From: Methylobacterium trifolii
GTDB lineage: Bacteria > Pseudomonadota > Alphaproteobacteria > Rhizobiales > Beijerinckiaceae
Reading direction: 5' to 3'
Assembly: GCF_022179685.1 (NCBI RefSeq)
Contig: NZ_BPRB01000163.1
Location: forward strand, 1 to 46,541
DNA: 46,541 nucleotides
In this document: positions 33,417-40,959 of the stretch, one piece after another
Numbering within the stretch: position 1 is the first letter of the stretch
Layout of the letters: each line of letters begins with the position of its first letter
The notes under the pieces: model-generated
Database searches by the model: none
The model's input: only the letters and a program-made list of their open reading frames with translations
What the model was told of the DNA's origin: nothing
Made by a program: the position numbers and the translations under genes

Positions 33417-34502
33417 TCAGGCCACAGTGACCCGTACCCGGTGCCAGGCGGCGCTGAGGTAGCCCTTGTAGTTCCAGGTGTCGTCGGGCGCGGCCGGCTG
33501 GGTCTGGCCGGCGGAGTCCCAGGCCCGCACCGCGAGTTCGTGCTCGCCCGCGGTCAGCTCGCGGTCGATCTCCCAGAACGTCCAGGCGTAGGGCGCGTCG
33601 GCATCGCGGTCGATCCGGGCCTGCGCCCAGCTGCGGCCGCCATCCGTCGAGACGTCGACGCGGGCGACCGCGCGATCGCTGGCGATGGCGTAGCCGCGGA
33701 TCGCGTGCCGGCCGGGCTTCAACGCTGCGCCGCGGGCGGGCTCGCAGATCGCGCTGTTGAGCGGCATCGCCTCGATGGTGATGCCGTGGGCGGGGTCCGC
33801 GGTCTCGGCGGTCACGTCGGGCGGAAACAGCTTGTAGTCGTCGGCCTGCATCGGGTTGTCGGAGGGGTGGTCCTGCACCGTGATGCGGGCGAGCCATTTC
33901 GGGCTGCGGATGCCGGCAAATCCCGGCACCACCACGCGCAACGGATAGCCGTGCTCGGGGGCGAGAGGCTCGCCGTTCATCGCGAAGGCGAGCAGCGTCT
34001 CGGGCGCCAGCGCCTTGGCGAGCGGGATCGAGGCGCCGAAGCGTATGTCCGACCCCGCGATACGGTCGTGGCTCTCGAAGGCGACGTGGCGCGGACTGCC
34101 CGCATCGATCCCGGCGGCGTGCAGGACGTCGGCGAGCCGCACCCCAGTCCATTCCGCGTTGCCGATGGCGCCGGCCGCCCACGGGTCGCCGGCGACCGGG
34201 GCCACCGCCAGCATGTCGGCCCGGCGGTTGCCGGCGCATTGCATCACCGCCGTGACGGTGACGTGCGCGAAGCGTGCCTTCAGATCGGCGACGGACAATT
34301 CGAGGGGCGTCGCGATCATCCCGTCGACAGTCAGGCGGTAGCCGTCGGCGTCGAGGTCCGGGATGTCGCCGTGGCTGCGGACGTAGAAGTCGGCCTGGTC
34401 GGTGAGGAAGGCCGCCCGCAGGCGATCGAGCGGCGGCTCGGCATTGTAGGGCGCCTCGCCGTGCACGATGAGGCGGTCCTTGCGCTGGAACAGGCCGAGC
34501 AT
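33417..34502 (-). CDS. Sulfite oxidase-like molybdoenzyme, cytoplasmic
   Basis: This 361-residue enzyme has the sulfite oxidase/plant nitrate reductase fold. The Moco-binding domain shows RSHGDIPDLDADGYRLTVDG, the molybdenum-ligating Cys89 in VMQCAGNRR, and VVPGFAGIRSPKWLARITVQ. The C-terminal Ig-like dimerisation domain ends near DDTWNYKGYLSAAWHRVRV. There is no signal peptide or twin-Arg motif, in contrast to the periplasmic enzyme at 36099-37322, so it probably works in the cytoplasm. There is no heme domain. It follows the second YVTN gene by 78 bases, with a strong hairpin in between. Oxidation of sulfite to sulfate is the likely reaction. A different acceptor or substrate cannot be excluded. 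Confidence 0.85.
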   Translation of the reverse strand: MLGLFQRKDRLIVHGEAPYNAEPPLDRLRAAFLTDQADFYVRSHGDIPDLDADGYRLTVDGMIATPLELSVADLKARFAHVTVTAVMQCAGNRRADMLAVAPVAGDPWAAGAIGNAEWTGVRLADVLHAAGIDAGSPRHVAFESHDRIAGSDIRFGASIPLAKALAPETLLAFAMNGEPLAPEHGYPLRVVVPGFAGIRSPKWLARITVQDHPSDNPMQADDYKLFPPDVTAETADPAHGITIEAMPLNSAICEPARGAALKPGRHAIRGYAIASDRAVARVDVSTDGGRSWAQARIDRDADAPYAWTFWEIDRELTAGEHELAVRAWDSAGQTQPAAPDDTWNYKGYLSAAWHRVRVTVA

Positions 34503-34543
34503 GGGGTTTTTGTCCTGCGTTCGTGACGTATCGACGACGAGAA

Positions 34544-34573
34544 CGCGCCGGGGGCGATAAGGCCCCCGGCGCG
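34544..34573 (-). terminator. Strong hairpin between the YVTN and sulfite-oxidase-like genes
   Basis: CGCGCCGGGGGC (34544-34555), a 6-base loop, and GCCCCCGGCGCG (34562-34573) form a perfect 12-bp, very GC-rich stem, eight bases after the YVTN stop codon. It may terminate or attenuate read-through into 33417-34502. There is no T-tract. Confidence 0.6.
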
Positions 34574-34580
34574 CGTCGCC

Positions 34581-35564
34581 TCAGGGCTTCATCGTCGAGA
34601 CCACCGCGTTCTTCGCCCGGTCCACTACGGCGACGCTGAGGTCGCGGTTGAGGACGTAGGCATGGGCGTTGTCGGCCGAGAACGCGATCGCCTGGCGCGG
34701 CTCGTTCAGGCCGGTCACCGTGGCGACGACCTTGAGGGTGCCGGTGTCGATCACCGAGAGCGAGTTGTCCTTCAGGTTGCCCGAATAGACGAAGCGCCCG
34801 TCCGGGGTCAGTGCGGCGCCGTAGGGGTCCTTGCCCACTTCCACTTCGGAGGTGACCTTATGGGCGGCGACATCGACCACGCCGATGGTATTACGGCCGC
34901 TGTTGGCGGCAAAAAGCGTCTTGCCGTCCTTGGTGATCGAGATGGCGCGCAGCTTGTCGAACCCGGCGATCTCACCGGTGATCTTGTTGGTGGCGGTATC
35001 GACCAACGTGATCTTGTCGCCAAGGAAGTTCGTGACGAACACGGTCTTGCCGTCAGGCGACAGCTTCACGCCCTGGCGCGGCTGCGCGAAGCCGGGGATC
35101 ACGGCCTCGGCGAGCATGGTCCTGGTGTCGAACACGGTCAGCGTGCTCGCGGCCTCGTTGTTGACGTAGAGCTTGGCCCCGTCGGCCGAGAGCACCGTGC
35201 CGAACGCGCCGGGGCCGGCGGCGAGAACGCCGGCTTCCTTGCCGGTGGCGGTCTCATAGACCGTGATCCGGCCGGTGCCACTGTCGGAGACGTAGAAGCG
35301 GGCGCCGTCCGGCGCGAAAACGATGTTGCGCGGCGTGACGAAGCCGTCGAGGCGGCGCAGCACCGTGCCCTTGGCGACGTCGTAGACGATGACGGCGCTC
35401 TCCTCGCTGTTCGACACAGCGGCGACGGTCCCAGCGGCGTTCAGCGCCAGGGCGTTGTTCTTGATCGCGCCGTCGAAGCCAGCGGCGGACCCGGGCTGGC
35501 CCTGGGCGAGGAGCAAGGCGGCTCCGGCGAGGAGGGCGCGGAGGCTGGTGCGGACGTGGGTCAT
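34581..35564 (-). CDS. Secreted YVTN/YncE-type beta-propeller protein (second)
   Basis: This 327-residue exported propeller has signal peptide RTSLRALLAGAALLLAQGQP and seven YVTN blades, for example ESAVIVYDVAKGTVLRRLDG, GRITVYETATGKEAGVLAAG, LYVNNEAASTLTVFDTRTML, FVTNFLGDKITLVDTATNKI and FVYSGNLKDNSLSVIDTGTL. It is shorter than the first YVTN protein (28375-29811) and lacks its C-terminal extra domain. The ECF-type site at 35678-35704 lies 114 bases upstream. Two different propellers under the same sigma factor suggest distinct binding partners, perhaps metal, cofactor or electron carrier. No enzymatic motif is visible. Confidence 0.85.
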   Translation of the reverse strand: MTHVRTSLRALLAGAALLLAQGQPGSAAGFDGAIKNNALALNAAGTVAAVSNSEESAVIVYDVAKGTVLRRLDGFVTPRNIVFAPDGARFYVSDSGTGRITVYETATGKEAGVLAAGPGAFGTVLSADGAKLYVNNEAASTLTVFDTRTMLAEAVIPGFAQPRQGVKLSPDGKTVFVTNFLGDKITLVDTATNKITGEIAGFDKLRAISITKDGKTLFAANSGRNTIGVVDVAAHKVTSEVEVGKDPYGAALTPDGRFVYSGNLKDNSLSVIDTGTLKVVATVTGLNEPRQAIAFSADNAHAYVLNRDLSVAVVDRAKNAVVSTMKP

Positions 35565-35677
35565 GAAGCGTGTCTCTCTGGCATGCGCGCTCGTTCGGCG
35601 GCCGGGGCCTGCCGTGAGGGCTGGTTCTAATTCGGATTGCGTGATGCGAGACCGGTTTGGCCGTGCATCGCCCTGGG

Positions 35678-35704
35678 GAGATGCCGGAGGGCGCGGTCTA
35701 TTCC
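35678..35704 (-). promoter_or_regulatory. ECF-type promoter for the second YVTN gene
   Basis: The minus strand reads GGAATA, 15 bases, CATCTC, identical in hexamers and spacing to the sites at 30295, 30380 and 37398. It is 114 bases before the YVTN start. Its outer end touches the terminator hairpin of the cytochrome gene. Confidence 0.75.
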
Positions 35705-35738
35705 CCGAGGCCGGCGAAAAAAACGCGGCGGCCTCGGG
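35704..35738 (-). terminator. Terminator of the sulfite oxidase-cytochrome operon
   Basis: CCCGAGGCCG (35704-35713) and CGGCCTCGGG (35729-35738) form a perfect 10-bp stem. The 15-base loop includes a run of seven A on the plus strand (T on the minus strand). It starts 11 bases after the cytochrome stop codon. Confidence 0.6.
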
Positions 35739-35748
35739 ATTCGGGGGT

Positions 35749-36087
35749 TCAGGGCGTCGGCTTCAACGCCGTGAGGTAGTCGACGATGGTCTGCACGTCG
35801 GCCGGATCGACCGGCGCCTTGTAGACGTGAACCATCTTGTTCACGGTCTCGGTCCACTGCGCCTTCGTGAGCTTGGGCTGGGTCAGCACCATCCCGGCCG
35901 AGTGGCAGGCGAGGCAGTTGTTGTTGACCGCCTCGGCCCCCGGCCCGTCCGGGAAGATCCGGTCGGAAGTCGGGAATTCGATCGATTGCGAGGTGAAGCG
36001 CATCGGCTCGGGAGCCGAAGCGGCGAACGCCACCAGGGGAGACAGTATGAGGGCGGCGATGAGGGCCGCAGGGCGGATCGGGTTCAT
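35749..36087 (-). CDS. Small periplasmic c-type cytochrome (SorB-like)
   Basis: This 112-residue cytochrome c has signal peptide AALIAALILSPLVAFA and one heme site, CLACH (Cys58, Cys61, His62). A later Met in MVHVYKAP could be the distal ligand. AGGAG eight bases upstream fixes the start at 36087. It begins 11 bases after the stop of the periplasmic sulfite oxidase gene on the same strand. In Starkeya SorAB the molybdenum subunit is paired with exactly such a monoheme cytochrome, so this is probably the electron acceptor subunit or partner. Confidence 0.9.
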   Translation of the reverse strand: MNPIRPAALIAALILSPLVAFAASAPEPMRFTSQSIEFPTSDRIFPDGPGAEAVNNNCLACHSAGMVLTQPKLTKAQWTETVNKMVHVYKAPVDPADVQTIVDYLTALKPTP

Positions 36088-36098
36088 GGCTGTTCTCC

Positions 36099-37322
36099 TC
36101 AAGCGGCCTGGAAGGACACGGCCTCGATGCCGTTCTGCATGAAGCCGGCCCCGTTCCAGACCCGGTCCAGGGGCTGCGCGACGCCGTTGGTGTTGGTGCA
36201 GCGGACCCTGACCGTGTGGCTGCCGGCAGCCAATGCCGGCAAGCTGCCGTCGAAGCGGCGGAAGCTGTAGGGGCCTTCGTCCGCGCCGAGCTGCGCCGGG
36301 AACCACGTCGCGCCGCCGTCGCCTGAGAAGTCCACCGCCTTCACCCCGCAATCGCCGCCGAAGGCGATGCCGCGCAACGCCACCGGCGTTCCGGCCGCCA
36401 CCTTGGCGCCATCGGTCAGGTTGGTGACGAACGAGCGCGGCACCATCCTGTTGATCGGCACCGTCTTGAAGCCGGTCTGACCGGGCTTGATGTTAGCGCC
36501 CGGCACGTCAGGAATGCGGTAAGCGGTCTTCATCCAGTACCCGTCGTCGGGCTTGTCCAGCACTTCGATGTCGGACAGCATCTTGACCCAGTAGGTCGAG
36601 TACCAGCCCGGCACCACGAGCCGGAGCGGGAAACCATTGAGCAGCGGCAATTGCTCGCCGTTCATCGCGTAGGCGATCATCACCTCACCATTGTTGGCGT
36701 GCTTGAGATCGAGCGACTTCTTGAAGTCGGGCGCGTCGTCGACCACCGGCTCGTCGAGGCCGTTGAAGCGCACCTGCACGGCACCGGCCTTCACCCCGGC
36801 CTTTTCGAGCACGTCCCTGAGGCGCACGCCGGTCCAGCGGGCGTTGCCCATCGAACCGTTTGCCCATTGCGCGCCGGTCACCCGCGGCTCGAACAACCCG
36901 CGCGAATTGCCCGAGCACTGGTTCACTGCGGCGATCTCGAAGCGCGGCAGGCCGGCGATGGCGTCGAGCGAGAGCGAGAGCTCCTTCTCGACATGGCCGT
37001 GGACCTTGAGCCGGAAGGTGCCGGCATCGACTTCGGTCGGGATCGAGGCCCAGTGCCAGCGGACGTAGAAGCGGTCGTTGGGGGTGAATACACCCTCGTC
37101 GAACACCGAGAACGGCGTCTCCAGTAGCGGCGGATGAGTGCGCTGGAGGATCATCTCGGCCTTGCCCGGAAAGGCCGTGGTCAGCGCCCGCTCGTCCGGG
37201 CCGCCGGGCAGCGGAAGCTTCACCGAGCCCGCCGCCCAGGCCGGTATGGCGGCGCCGAGGCTTCCGAGCCCTAGGCCACCCAGGACGAGGCGGCGGTTCA
37301 TCGGTCTGTCCAGTCCGTGCAT
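36099..37322 (-). CDS. Periplasmic sulfite:cytochrome c oxidoreductase, SorA-like
   Basis: This 407-residue molybdoenzyme has a twin-arginine-type signal (DRPMNRRLVLGGLGLGSLGA). The Moco domain shows HGHVEKELSLSLDAIAGLPR, the ligand Cys136 in VNQCSGNSRG, and RLVVPGWYSTYWVKMLSDIE. The dimerisation domain ends VWNGAGFMQNGIEAVSF. This matches SorA/SorT sulfite dehydrogenases, which oxidise sulfite to sulfate in the periplasm and pass electrons to cytochrome c. GGGGAG five bases upstream supports ATG 37322 over ATG 37301. The cytochrome gene follows after 11 bases, and the ECF-type site at 37398-37424 lies 76 bases upstream. Confidence 0.92.
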   Translation of the reverse strand: MHGLDRPMNRRLVLGGLGLGSLGAAIPAWAAGSVKLPLPGGPDERALTTAFPGKAEMILQRTHPPLLETPFSVFDEGVFTPNDRFYVRWHWASIPTEVDAGTFRLKVHGHVEKELSLSLDAIAGLPRFEIAAVNQCSGNSRGLFEPRVTGAQWANGSMGNARWTGVRLRDVLEKAGVKAGAVQVRFNGLDEPVVDDAPDFKKSLDLKHANNGEVMIAYAMNGEQLPLLNGFPLRLVVPGWYSTYWVKMLSDIEVLDKPDDGYWMKTAYRIPDVPGANIKPGQTGFKTVPINRMVPRSFVTNLTDGAKVAAGTPVALRGIAFGGDCGVKAVDFSGDGGATWFPAQLGADEGPYSFRRFDGSLPALAAGSHTVRVRCTNTNGVAQPLDRVWNGAGFMQNGIEAVSFQAA

Positions 37323-37397
37323 GGTCTCTCCCCTTGAAGGATGTCGGCGTCGATGCGTTCGAAGGCATCGGACCCGTGGCGATTCCTCGCGACCAGG

Positions 37398-37424
37398 GAG
37401 ATGCTACGGGATACGATTTATTCC
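37398..37424 (-). promoter_or_regulatory. ECF-type promoter for the sulfite oxidase operon
   Basis: The minus strand reads GGAATA, 15 bases, CATCTC. It lies 76 bases before the SorA-like start. The spacer (AATCGTATCCCGTAG) differs from those of the other three sites, so the conserved hexamers stand out against a varied background. Confidence 0.75.
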
Positions 37425-37518
37425 CACCAACGGTCTTTCGCGATACGAATGATCTCCAAACGCGATGATTTGAGAAGTTTCGATCTCCAATGGGACGATC
37501 AAGGACGCCGTCTCGGCG

Positions 37519-38751
37519 TCACGCCGCCGGCGCGCCGACGGGCGCGGTCCTGCGACACCCGAACAGGGCGTGACGCTCGGAAAAACCGCGCAAGGCGACG
37601 GTGCCGAGCGGTTCAAGGGCATGTGCCAACCCGTCGATGAAGGTGTCGGTGGCGATCAGCGGCGTGTTGTAGGTCTTGCACAGGCGCTCGACGCGGGCGA
37701 GCACGTTGAGATCGCGGCCGATCGCCGTGAAATCGACCCGGTCGCCGCCGCCGATATTGCCGTAGGCGACCTCCCCGACATGAAGTGCGACGCCGACCTC
37801 GAAGGCAGCCCTGTCACCGTTGCGCAGGGTCGCAAGCGCATCAAGCGCGGCCTCGGCGGCACGCAAGGCGGCACTGCGCGCCTCGGCCTCGTCGCGATCG
37901 GCATCGAACACGGCCAGTAGCCCGTCGCCGATGTACTTCAGCACCTCGCCGCCTTCCGCCTCGACGGCCGGCACGATGGCATCGAACATCCGGTTGAGGG
38001 CGGCCACGACACGGTCGGGGCTTTGCCGGTCGGACAGTTCGCCGAACCCGCGCAGGTCGGTCAGCATCATCGCGGCCCGCATCAAGCGTACGTCGCCGCG
38101 CCGCACCGTGCCGGTCAGGATTTGCCGCGCCGGGTCGCGTCCGACATAGGCGCTCAGCACCGCGCCTAGCATGTCGTCGAGCGCCTTGATCTCGAACAGC
38201 AGCGAGAACGGCTCGACCAGCGCCAGCAACGTGCAGATCTCGATCGGCGTGAAGCCGCCCGGTCTCGCCGTGGCCCAGGAGGCGGCGCCCATGCGTCCAC
38301 GCGCGGCGCGCAGCGGCACGATGAGGTAGTCGGTTAGACCCTCGGTGCGAAGCTCGCCGAGCACGGGAAACGGCAGCGGCCCATCCCCGTCGAGACGGCA
38401 TCGGAACGGGGTACGGGTCTCGACTACGCGCTCGACGGTGTTGCCGTGGAACGTCGGCGTACTCTCGATGCCGTGGCGGCGACGCAAGGCTAGGCTCGAC
38501 GCTCCTGGATGCCAGACGCGCATTACCCAGCGGAACGACGGATGCAGGGTCGGCGCGTGGGTGGTGGCGCGGGCCAGTGGCAGGCCAAGCCCCGAGAGGC
38601 ACGCACTGAACCCGTCGAGAAGGGCTGCCGCGTCCGCCGCTTCGCGACCCGGCCCCATCAACCATCCCGTCCCCTGCGCGACCGCCTCGGACGAAGATTG
38701 GGACGAACGTGTCACGGCAGTTCTTTCATCAAGGAGTTGGATCGATGCCAT
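37519..38751 (-). CDS. Class III adenylate/guanylate cyclase with N-terminal sensory domain
   Basis: This protein of about 410 residues has an N-terminal domain of about 190 residues without membrane helices, GAF-like in character, that I do not name with confidence. The C-terminal class III cyclase domain shows the metal site AAMMLTDLRGFGELSDRQSP (Asp in TDLRG), the second Asp in YIGDGLLAVFD, and NIGGGDRVDFTAIGRDLNVL. The start at 38751 is eight bases after the exporter's stop codon, so the two genes form an operon. A cyclic nucleotide may thus be made in response to the same substrate that the exporter handles. Confidence 0.88.
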   Translation of the reverse strand: MASIQLLDERTAVTRSSQSSSEAVAQGTGWLMGPGREAADAAALLDGFSACLSGLGLPLARATTHAPTLHPSFRWVMRVWHPGASSLALRRRHGIESTPTFHGNTVERVVETRTPFRCRLDGDGPLPFPVLGELRTEGLTDYLIVPLRAARGRMGAASWATARPGGFTPIEICTLLALVEPFSLLFEIKALDDMLGAVLSAYVGRDPARQILTGTVRRGDVRLMRAAMMLTDLRGFGELSDRQSPDRVVAALNRMFDAIVPAVEAEGGEVLKYIGDGLLAVFDADRDEAEARSAALRAAEAALDALATLRNGDRAAFEVGVALHVGEVAYGNIGGGDRVDFTAIGRDLNVLARVERLCKTYNTPLIATDTFIDGLAHALEPLGTVALRGFSERHALFGCRRTAPVGAPAA

Positions 38752-38759
38752 AGCGCGGA

Positions 38760-39857
38760 TCAGACGAGGCCGAGCACGCGGATCAGGCCGAGGCTGACGG
38801 CGCCGAGGGCGAGGAGCGAGGCGACCACCGCGAGGGTCACCCGCGCCCCGGCCTTGGCGACGCTGCGCACGTCGACCCCGAGGCCGAGCGCCGCCATCGA
38901 GACCACGGTCAGCACGTTGGCGGTCTCCGACATCGGCGCGAACGCAAACGGCGGGATCAGGCCCGTCGAGCGAAGGCCCGCGAGCGCAAGGAAGGCGAGG
39001 ATGAACCACGGCACCAGGCGGTGGATCGCGAGGCCGCCGCGGGCTGGGCGGTCGCCCGCGGTGACGCCGGGGGCGGCCTCGTCGGTCTCCTCGCGCAGCC
39101 GGCTCGCGCCGAGCGAGAGCACCAGGACGATCGGGCCTAGCATCAGCACCCGGACGAGCTTCACCAGGGTTCCGACCTGGACGCTGAGCGCCGCGACCGG
39201 CGCGGTGGCGGCGAGCACCTGCGGCACGGCGTAGACGGTAAGGCCGGCGAGCACGCCGTACTGCATCGGCGACAGGCCGAGCAGCGGCACCAGCAGCGGC
39301 AGGCCGAGCACCACCAGCACGCCTAGCACCGCAGTGAAGGCAATGGAGGCGGCGACGTCCTCGCCGTCTGCGCCGATCACCGGTGCCGTGGCGGCGATCG
39401 CCGAGTTGCCGCAGATCGAGTTCCCGCAGGCCACGAGGATCGCCATGCGCGGATGCAGCCCGAGCGCTCGGCCGATGCCGTAACTCGACAGGATCGCGAC
39501 CACGACGACGCCCGCGATGCCGAAAAGCAGACCCGGACCGGCGGCGAGGATCGTCGTGAGGCTGAGCGAGGCCCCGAGTAGAACGACCGCGATCTCCAGT
39601 ACGGTCTTGGCCCCGAAGGCGATGCCGGGAAAGAAACGTTGCGACGGGGTCCAGGCGGTGCGGATCGCGCTCCCGAGCAGGATCGCCAGCACCAGGGCTT
39701 CGAGCCAGGCGCGACCGAACAGATGCGCCTCGACGGCCTCGAAGCCGACCGCTGCGGCGGTGACCGCCATACAGAGACCCAGTCCCGGAAGGATGGCTCT
39801 CGTGCCGGCCAAGGCACGCATTGACCGAGCGTGGGAGAAAAGTCTGGGCGCGGACAT
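38760..39857 (-). CDS. YeiH family membrane exporter (putative sulfate/sulfite exporter)
   Basis: This 365-residue integral membrane protein has about ten helices and the YeiH/UPF0324 signatures AFGAKTVLEIAVVLLGASLS, VACGNSICGNSAIAATAPVI and LTVYAVPQVLAATAPV. The C-terminal SMAALGLGVDVRSVAKAG is also typical. The family is annotated as putative sulfate exporter from its genetic links to sulfur genes. The start at 39857 is behind GGAG at six bases. An upstream ATG at 39905 is less favoured. It heads a two-gene operon with the cyclase. No exact copy of the ECF-type motif lies upstream. Export of sulfate made by the sulfite oxidases is a reasonable inference. Confidence 0.88.
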   Translation of the reverse strand: MSAPRLFSHARSMRALAGTRAILPGLGLCMAVTAAAVGFEAVEAHLFGRAWLEALVLAILLGSAIRTAWTPSQRFFPGIAFGAKTVLEIAVVLLGASLSLTTILAAGPGLLFGIAGVVVVAILSSYGIGRALGLHPRMAILVACGNSICGNSAIAATAPVIGADGEDVAASIAFTAVLGVLVVLGLPLLVPLLGLSPMQYGVLAGLTVYAVPQVLAATAPVAALSVQVGTLVKLVRVLMLGPIVLVLSLGASRLREETDEAAPGVTAGDRPARGGLAIHRLVPWFILAFLALAGLRSTGLIPPFAFAPMSETANVLTVVSMAALGLGVDVRSVAKAGARVTLAVVASLLALGAVSLGLIRVLGLV

Positions 39858-40004
39858 GGGTGGCTCCGATGTGATGCCGGAGAATCCCATGTTCTTTTCA
39901 TTCACTCCAACGGAATGATTAGATGCTTCCCATCACTGAAATAGATGAAATAAGTGCCCCTTCGCAGATCACGGAGACCCATTGTGAGAGGCCGACAGGC
40001 GGAT

Positions 40005-40643
40005 TCACCCGTCGATCCAGTGGGCCTTGATCGTCGTGTCCGCGGCAAGCTCATAGATCCTGACGGAGCCCGTCGCGAGTTCGAGGTGCTCGACCTCCGC
40101 CGGGCTGAGGTCTTCGAGCGCCATCACAAGGGCCCGCAGGCAATTGCCGTAGGCGACGACGAGCACGTCTCCGCCCATGACCGCCGGCTGGATGGTTCGG
40201 AGGTAGCATGGCACGATACGGGAGACGGTATCGCGCAGGCTCTCACCGTTCGGCGGCGCCTCTGCGTAGGAGCGGCGCCAGGTCTCGATCCGCTCCGCCC
40301 CCCAGCGCGCATCGGCGGCGATCTTGTCGAGCCCGCTGAGGTCCCCGTAGTCTCGCTCGTCGAGCGCGGCGAAGCTTTGGGGGACCAATCCGGGTTGCCC
40401 GAGCGCATCGAGGATAAGCCGGCCGCTCACGACGGCCCGCGTTAGCGTCGAGGTGAAGGCAGCGGAAAAGCGCCAGTTGCACTCTGCCAAACGCCGGCCG
40501 GCTGCCTCGGCTTCCCTCCGGCCCTGCTCGGTCAAGGGCGAGTCCAGCAATCCCGTGAACAGGCCGGATCGGTTGGCTACGCTCTGGCCATGCCGGACCA
40601 GCACGAGATGTCGCGTGACCGGGGCTTTGCAATCGTGAATCAC
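40005..40643 (-). CDS. Phosphoglycerate mutase-like protein with substituted catalytic His
   Basis: This protein of about 212 residues belongs to the histidine phosphatase/2,3-bisphosphoglycerate-dependent mutase superfamily. LVLVRHGQSVANRSGLFTGL carries the phospho-acceptor His18, and the following LDSPLTEQGRREAEAAGRRL, LDERDYGDLSGLDK (Glu96) and PPNGESLRDT are mutase landmarks. The second catalytic His, in AHGNSLRAL in true GpmA, is Tyr165 here (AYGNCLRAL). GTG 40643 is chosen because GGGAG lies upstream. A longer ATG start at 40703 is possible. The protein may be a divergent phosphatase or an inactive relative. It has no obvious partner gene nearby. Confidence 0.82.
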   Translation of the reverse strand: MIHDCKAPVTRHLVLVRHGQSVANRSGLFTGLLDSPLTEQGRREAEAAGRRLAECNWRFSAAFTSTLTRAVVSGRLILDALGQPGLVPQSFAALDERDYGDLSGLDKIAADARWGAERIETWRRSYAEAPPNGESLRDTVSRIVPCYLRTIQPAVMGGDVLVVAYGNCLRALVMALEDLSPAEVEHLELATGSVRIYELAADTTIKAHWIDG

Positions 40644-40959
40644 CCTGTCTCCCGAGGCAGAGCACTTTCGTGCTGGTCGCATCGCCTCTGATGATGTCGG
40701 CATCCGACTTTAACGAACTTCGACCCTGCGATGGGTTGGACCGTCCATCCGGAGACGGCGGGTCATCCTAGGTCCGCTTATGAACGTCTTGCGACTGAAA
40801 GCAGCCAAGCTGCTTCCCACCCAAGGCGGAAAGGCGGGGTTGGTCAGAGAACGTCTATATCCAAGACATTATCTTGACGGGGCAAACGACTGCACCGGAC
40901 GCGCTGCGGTCATAGAGACTTCATGGCCTCCTCGACGTTGCCGCCGAGGAGGCCGGGCT
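40644..40959. other. 316-base gap before the recombinase gene
   Basis: It contains a short hairpin AAGCAG-CCAAG-CTGCTT (40799-40815) and the strong hairpin at 40925-40954. There is no believable gene. No tRNA 3' end or other integrase target site was recognised beside the recombinase. Confidence 0.6.
40925..40954 (-). terminator. Hairpin after the recombinase gene
   Basis: GGCCTCCTCG (40925-40934), a 10-base loop, and CGAGGAGGCC (40945-40954) form a perfect 10-bp stem, five bases from the recombinase stop codon (40960). It probably terminates the recombinase transcript. There is no T-tract. Confidence 0.55.

Noticed and set aside
39870..39910. CCGGCATCAC upstream of the YeiH gene as a fifth ECF promoter
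   Set aside because: The -10-like half fits, but the position 15 bases upstream reads AAAGAA instead of GGAATA.
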